Assembly (NCBI RefSeq): GCF_902506575.1
Contig: NZ_LR732544.1
Coordinates: forward strand, 154,458 to 190,036
Source: Streptomyces mexicanus
GTDB taxonomy: Bacteria; Actinomycetota; Actinomycetes; Streptomycetales; Streptomycetaceae
Direction: 5' to 3'
DNA: 35,579 nucleotides
Below are positions 33,142 to 35,579 of this stretch, piece after piece (position 1 is the first letter of the stretch; each line of letters opens with the position of its first letter). A program made the position numbers and the translations under genes. The notes below the pieces were generated by a model, which made no database searches, had not been told where the DNA came from, and saw nothing but the letters and a program-made list of their open reading frames with translations.

Positions 33142-33348
33142 CGCTACGGCTCCTGTGCTTTCGGCCCCGGCGGGTTTTCGGGCACGCCGAAAAGGACCCG
33201 TGTCCGGGGAGAGGAGTGGAATCGCACAGCAATCTGCCCTACGGCGGCCGCCCAGGTCCATCGAGGTTTTCTTAAGCGCGGGCACAGCTTTGCTTCACGT
33301 GGCGTGCCGCGTCTTTCTCGTGCCGCGGCTTTCCCGTGCCGTCGCCTT

Positions 33349-33951
33349 TCACGTGCCCGGCCAGCGTTCGAGTCGCCGGGTCAGGTCGGCGGCGGCCGCC
33401 TTGATGGTGTCCAGCCCGTCCCGGCCCCAGGGCCGCGGCGCGACGTCGACGACGGACACCGTGCCCAGCACCATCCCGGTGGTGTCGATGAGCGGCGCGC
33501 CGAGGTAGGAGCGGATGCCGAACTCGTCGACCACCGCGTTGCCCGCGAACCTCGGGTAGTCGCGGACGTCCTCCAGCACCAGCGCCTTGCGCCGGGCCAC
33601 CACATGGGGGCAGAAGCCGTGGTCGCGGGCGAGGTGGCGGCCCAGTTCGCGCCGGGTCCCCGGGCGGCCGTCGCCACCTGCGGGCGTGCCGGGGCCGGGT
33701 GTGTCGACGTTCAGCACGTCCCGTTCCGGCCGGTGCAGTCCGGCGAAGAACTGTCCCCGCTCGCCGGGGAAGTTGACCATCGCGTACGGGGCCCGCGTGC
33801 GCGCGGCGAGGTGGTCGGCGAACGCGTCGAGGGCGGGCTCGGCGCGCTCGCCCAGGCCGAGCCCGCGCAGCCGCAGGGCGCGGGCGGGGGCCTCCCGGTC
33901 CTCTGGGGTGAGCAGCAGGCGACCGGCCGGGCGCGGCGGGTCGTAGCTCAT
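33349..33951 (-). CDS. GAF-domain protein of the conservon
   Basis: A 200-residue protein with one GAF domain (about residues 40-190). The family binds small molecules, cyclic nucleotides or haem. Blocks include LAARTRAPYAMVNFPGERGQFFAGL, RDHGFCPHVVARRKALVLEDV and IRSYLGAPLIDTTGMVLGTVSVVD. There is no output domain. The start ATG (33951) overlaps the CvnD stop by four bases (ATGA), so it is coupled to the conservon and probably works with its GTPase. Other conservons carry a P450 or another effector in this position. Confidence 0.87.
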   Translation of the reverse strand: MSYDPPRPAGRLLLTPEDREAPARALRLRGLGLGERAEPALDAFADHLAARTRAPYAMVNFPGERGQFFAGLHRPERDVLNVDTPGPGTPAGGDGRPGTRRELGRHLARDHGFCPHVVARRKALVLEDVRDYPRFAGNAVVDEFGIRSYLGAPLIDTTGMVLGTVSVVDVAPRPWGRDGLDTIKAAAADLTRRLERWPGT

Positions 33952-34580
33952 GGCCGGGCTCCGGCGCCGTGCCGGGCGGGCGCGGGCGCGTGGGCGATGA
34001 GGTGCCTCACGAGGGTCAGCAGGGTCTGGACGCCGGAGCTGGAGATGCGGGCGTCGCAGCGGACCACGGGGATCCGGGGGTCGAGGTCGAGGGCGACGCG
34101 GACCTCCTCGGGGTCGTAGCGGTAGGCGCCGTCGAACTCGTTGAGGGCGACGATGAAGGCCAGGCCGCGCTGTTCGAAGAAGTCGACGGCGGCGAAGCAC
34201 TCCTGCAGACGGCGGGTGTCGGCGAGGATCACCGCGCCGAGCGCCCCCTCGGACAGCTCGTCCCACATGAACCAGAACCGCTCCTGCCCGGGCGTGCCGA
34301 ACAGGTAGAGCACGTGCTGCGCGTCGAGGGTGATGCGGCCGAAGTCCATGGCGACCGTCGTCTCGACCTTGTTCTCGACGCCGTCGAGGTGGTCCGTGCC
34401 CTCGCTGACGGTGGTCAGCAGCTCCTCGGTGCTGAGCGGCGCGATCTCGCTGACGGCGCCGACGAAGGTCGTCTTGCCCACGCCGAACCCGCCCGCGATC
34501 AGGATCTTCAGGGCGGTCGGGAAGGGATCGGAGGGGCCGTCGGGGCCGCTGCCGTAGTCAGAGCTGTCGTCGTAGTCCAT
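33948..34580 (-). CDS. cvnD: Conservon GTP-binding protein CvnD
   Basis: A 210-residue small GTPase of the Streptomyces conservon type, related to MglA/Rab-like proteins. P-loop GGFGVGKTTFVGAVSE (30-45), switch region LFGTPGQERFWFM where classical GTPases have D-T-A-G-Q, and the base-recognition motif NEFD (variant of N-K-x-D). Conservon GTPases act with the histidine-kinase-like CvnA at the membrane. The ATG at 34580 has GGAGG about 9 nt upstream. It overlaps the end of cvnC by 23 bp. Confidence 0.92.
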   Translation of the reverse strand: MDYDDSSDYGSGPDGPSDPFPTALKILIAGGFGVGKTTFVGAVSEIAPLSTEELLTTVSEGTDHLDGVENKVETTVAMDFGRITLDAQHVLYLFGTPGQERFWFMWDELSEGALGAVILADTRRLQECFAAVDFFEQRGLAFIVALNEFDGAYRYDPEEVRVALDLDPRIPVVRCDARISSSGVQTLLTLVRHLIAHAPAPARHGAGARP

Positions 34581-34932
34581 CGAGCACTGCCTCCAGAAGA
34601 GCCCGGTCGGTGGGGTGGTGGTACGCGGGAGGTTTGGTGGTCAGCGCCCCGCAGTCGACGAGGTCGGCCAGCAGCACCTTGGCCACCACCGCCGGCAGCC
34701 TCAGGTGGGCGGCGACCTCGGCCACCGAGACGGGGGCGCGGCACAGGTCGAGTGCCTGGCCGTGCTCGGGGCCGAGGTAGCCCAGGGGGGTCACGCCGGT
34801 CGCCCTCACCAGTGACATGAGGTCGAGCGCGATGCTCGGCCGGGTGCGGCCGTCGCTGACCGTGAAGGGGCGCACCAGCCGTCCGGCCGCGTCGTCGAGC
34901 CAGGGCCCGTCGCCGGCCACGGCCGCGCTCAA
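34558..34932 (-). CDS. cvnC: Conservon DUF742 protein CvnC
   Basis: A 124-residue DUF742 protein. Family pattern: LVRPFTVSDGRTRPSIALDL, then YLGPEHGQALDLCRAPVSVAEVAAHL (a winged-helix-like segment) and VVAKVLLADLVDCGAL. It belongs to the conservon complex; in those studied the complex gathers at the membrane. The start is TTG at 34932, whose TTGA overlaps the cvnB stop by four bases; a GTG at 34920 is a later candidate. No Shine-Dalgarno is clear, consistent with coupled translation. Confidence 0.9.
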   Translation of the reverse strand: MSAAVAGDGPWLDDAAGRLVRPFTVSDGRTRPSIALDLMSLVRATGVTPLGYLGPEHGQALDLCRAPVSVAEVAAHLRLPAVVAKVLLADLVDCGALTTKPPAYHHPTDRALLEAVLDGLRRQL

Positions 34933-35363
34933 GGCCGCAGCGCCGGGGGTTCGACGGTGTGCTGGCGGGGTGCGGTCACGAGATAGGGGCGCACGCTCTT
35001 GACGAGCATCGCCATCTCGTAGCCCAGCACGGCCGCGTCGGCCTCACGTCCGGCGAGCACGGCGAGGCAGGTGCCGGAGCCGGCGGTGGTGACGAACAGC
35101 AGGGTCGAGTCGAGTTCGACGACGACCTGCCGTACGTCGCCGCCGTCCCCGAAGCGGACGCCGGCGCTGCGGCCGAGGGAGTACAGGCCGGAGGCGAGGG
35201 CGGCCATGTGGTCGGCGCTGTCGGGGTCGAGGCCGTGGACGGACTTCACCAGCCCGTCGCAGGACAGCAGGACCGCGCTGGTGGTGTGCGGCACGCGCTG
35301 CACGAGGCCGCTCATCAGCCAGTCGAGGTCGGAAACGCGGCTGGTCGGCGCATCGCTCGCCAT
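34929..35363 (-). CDS. cvnB: Conservon roadblock/LC7 protein CvnB
   Basis: A 144-residue roadblock/LC7 (MglB-like) protein, the partner class of the MglA-type GTPase CvnD. Blocks: DLDWLMSGLVQRVPHTTSAVLLSCDGL, HMAALASGLYSLGRSAG, then VRQVVVELDSTLLFVTTAGSGTCLAVLAG. The ATG at 35363 has AAGGAG 10 nt upstream. An in-frame ATG at 35402 would add 13 residues and overlaps a preceding stop by four bases (ATGA), as expected if coupled to cvnA; both starts are possible. The 3' end overlaps cvnC by four bases. Confidence 0.9.
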   Translation of the reverse strand: MASDAPTSRVSDLDWLMSGLVQRVPHTTSAVLLSCDGLVKSVHGLDPDSADHMAALASGLYSLGRSAGVRFGDGGDVRQVVVELDSTLLFVTTAGSGTCLAVLAGREADAAVLGYEMAMLVKSVRPYLVTAPRQHTVEPPALRP

Positions 35364-35398
35364 GGTGGATCGACTCCTTGGGATACGAGGGTCAGTGG

Positions 35399-35579
35399 TC
35401 ATCCGGTCGGCGCGCTCCCGTCGTGGCCGGAGGGCGCGGCGGGGGTGGGCAGAGGGGGGGTGGCCCCGGGGGTAGGCCGCGGGCGGGGGGGGGATGGGGT
35501 GCCCGCGGGGGCGCGCCGGGAGGGCCGGGCCGGGGGCCCGGCGGTAGACGGCCGCGGTGTCGTCGCCGGTGACCCGCAC
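35399..35579 (-). CDS. Probable C-terminal tail of conservon sensor CvnA (partial)
   Basis: The minus-strand frame reaching a TGA at 35399-35401 is open to the window edge. It is Pro/Thr/Ala-rich, without a kinase core, as expected of the disordered tail of a CvnA histidine kinase. Its stop overlaps an ATG at 35402 by four bases. The stretch has a G9 run (35485-35493) and a G7 run, so the frame here is not secure. The kinase domains lie outside the window. Confidence 0.4.
   Translation of the reverse strand, partial: CGSPATTPRPSTAGPPARPSRRAPAGTPSPPRPRPTPGATPPLPTPAAPSGHDGSAPTG

Noticed and set aside
33142..33348. Possible glycine riboswitch upstream of tdh-kbl
   Set aside because: A hairpin (33175-33193) is present, but the conserved tandem glycine-aptamer motifs are not seen on the coding strand.

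Overview
The window reads as a piece of a Streptomyces chromosome (or a close relative). Support: very high GC with strong third-position GC bias, GTG and TTG starts, Streptomyces-type families (conservon genes, the SAM methyltransferase of PF04672, DUF3140, DUF4916, FG-GAP trypsin-like secreted proteins), hairpin terminators without U tracts, and several genes that look leaderless. No phage, IS element, CRISPR array or rRNA was seen. There is one tRNA gene.

Layout. 1-4711: a DUF309 gene and cobF, then two secreted-protein genes (an orphan 180-residue protein and a trypsin-fold protein that has lost catalytic His and Ser and carries four FG-GAP repeats), then cobK facing them. 4930-8846: a cell-envelope group with a NodB-type deacetylase, an SDR dehydrogenase and, divergently, a MGDG-synthase-like glycosyltransferase; then an RpiB-family protein. 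8958-11289: a Ser/Thr kinase ending in one membrane segment, a tiny membrane protein and a TauE/SafE exporter. 11417-15273: an acyl-CoA ligase, a thiolase and, divergently, a monoacylglycerol-lipase-type hydrolase, with a TetR-style palindrome in the divergent promoter; together this suggests lipid or acyl-CoA catabolism. 15566-17182: Dps, DUF3140 and an HhH-GPD protein on one strand. 17212-19179: a HAD phosphatase divergent from a SAM methyltransferase.

19400-22587: a glutamine-synthetase-like gene and an amidohydrolase sharing one base (TGATG), the two halves of fungal FluG as separate genes, followed by a NUDIX-like protein with a degraded catalytic box. 22676-24784: a NarL-type response regulator and its histidine kinase. 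The kinase is broken by one extra base inside an 18-bp repeat array. 25011-25859: a cytidine/guanine-deaminase-fold protein and tRNA-Pro(GGG) with a strong hairpin terminator. 26031-27724: a split transketolase whose promoter has a SoxR-type operator in a 19-bp spacer. 27689-30781: an MFS exporter, a YjbR protein and a LysR regulator. 30836-33141: tdh-kbl, threonine to glycine plus acetyl-CoA. 33349-35579: a conservon (end of cvnA, cvnB, cvnC, cvnD) extended by a GAF-domain gene.

The points most worth following are the SoxR-type operator on the transketolase pair, the split FluG operon with its degenerate NUDIX neighbour, the pseudo-trypsin, the frameshifted sensor kinase, the recurring 18-bp minisatellites, and the run of genes with a -10 hexamer 6-7 nt before the start codon.
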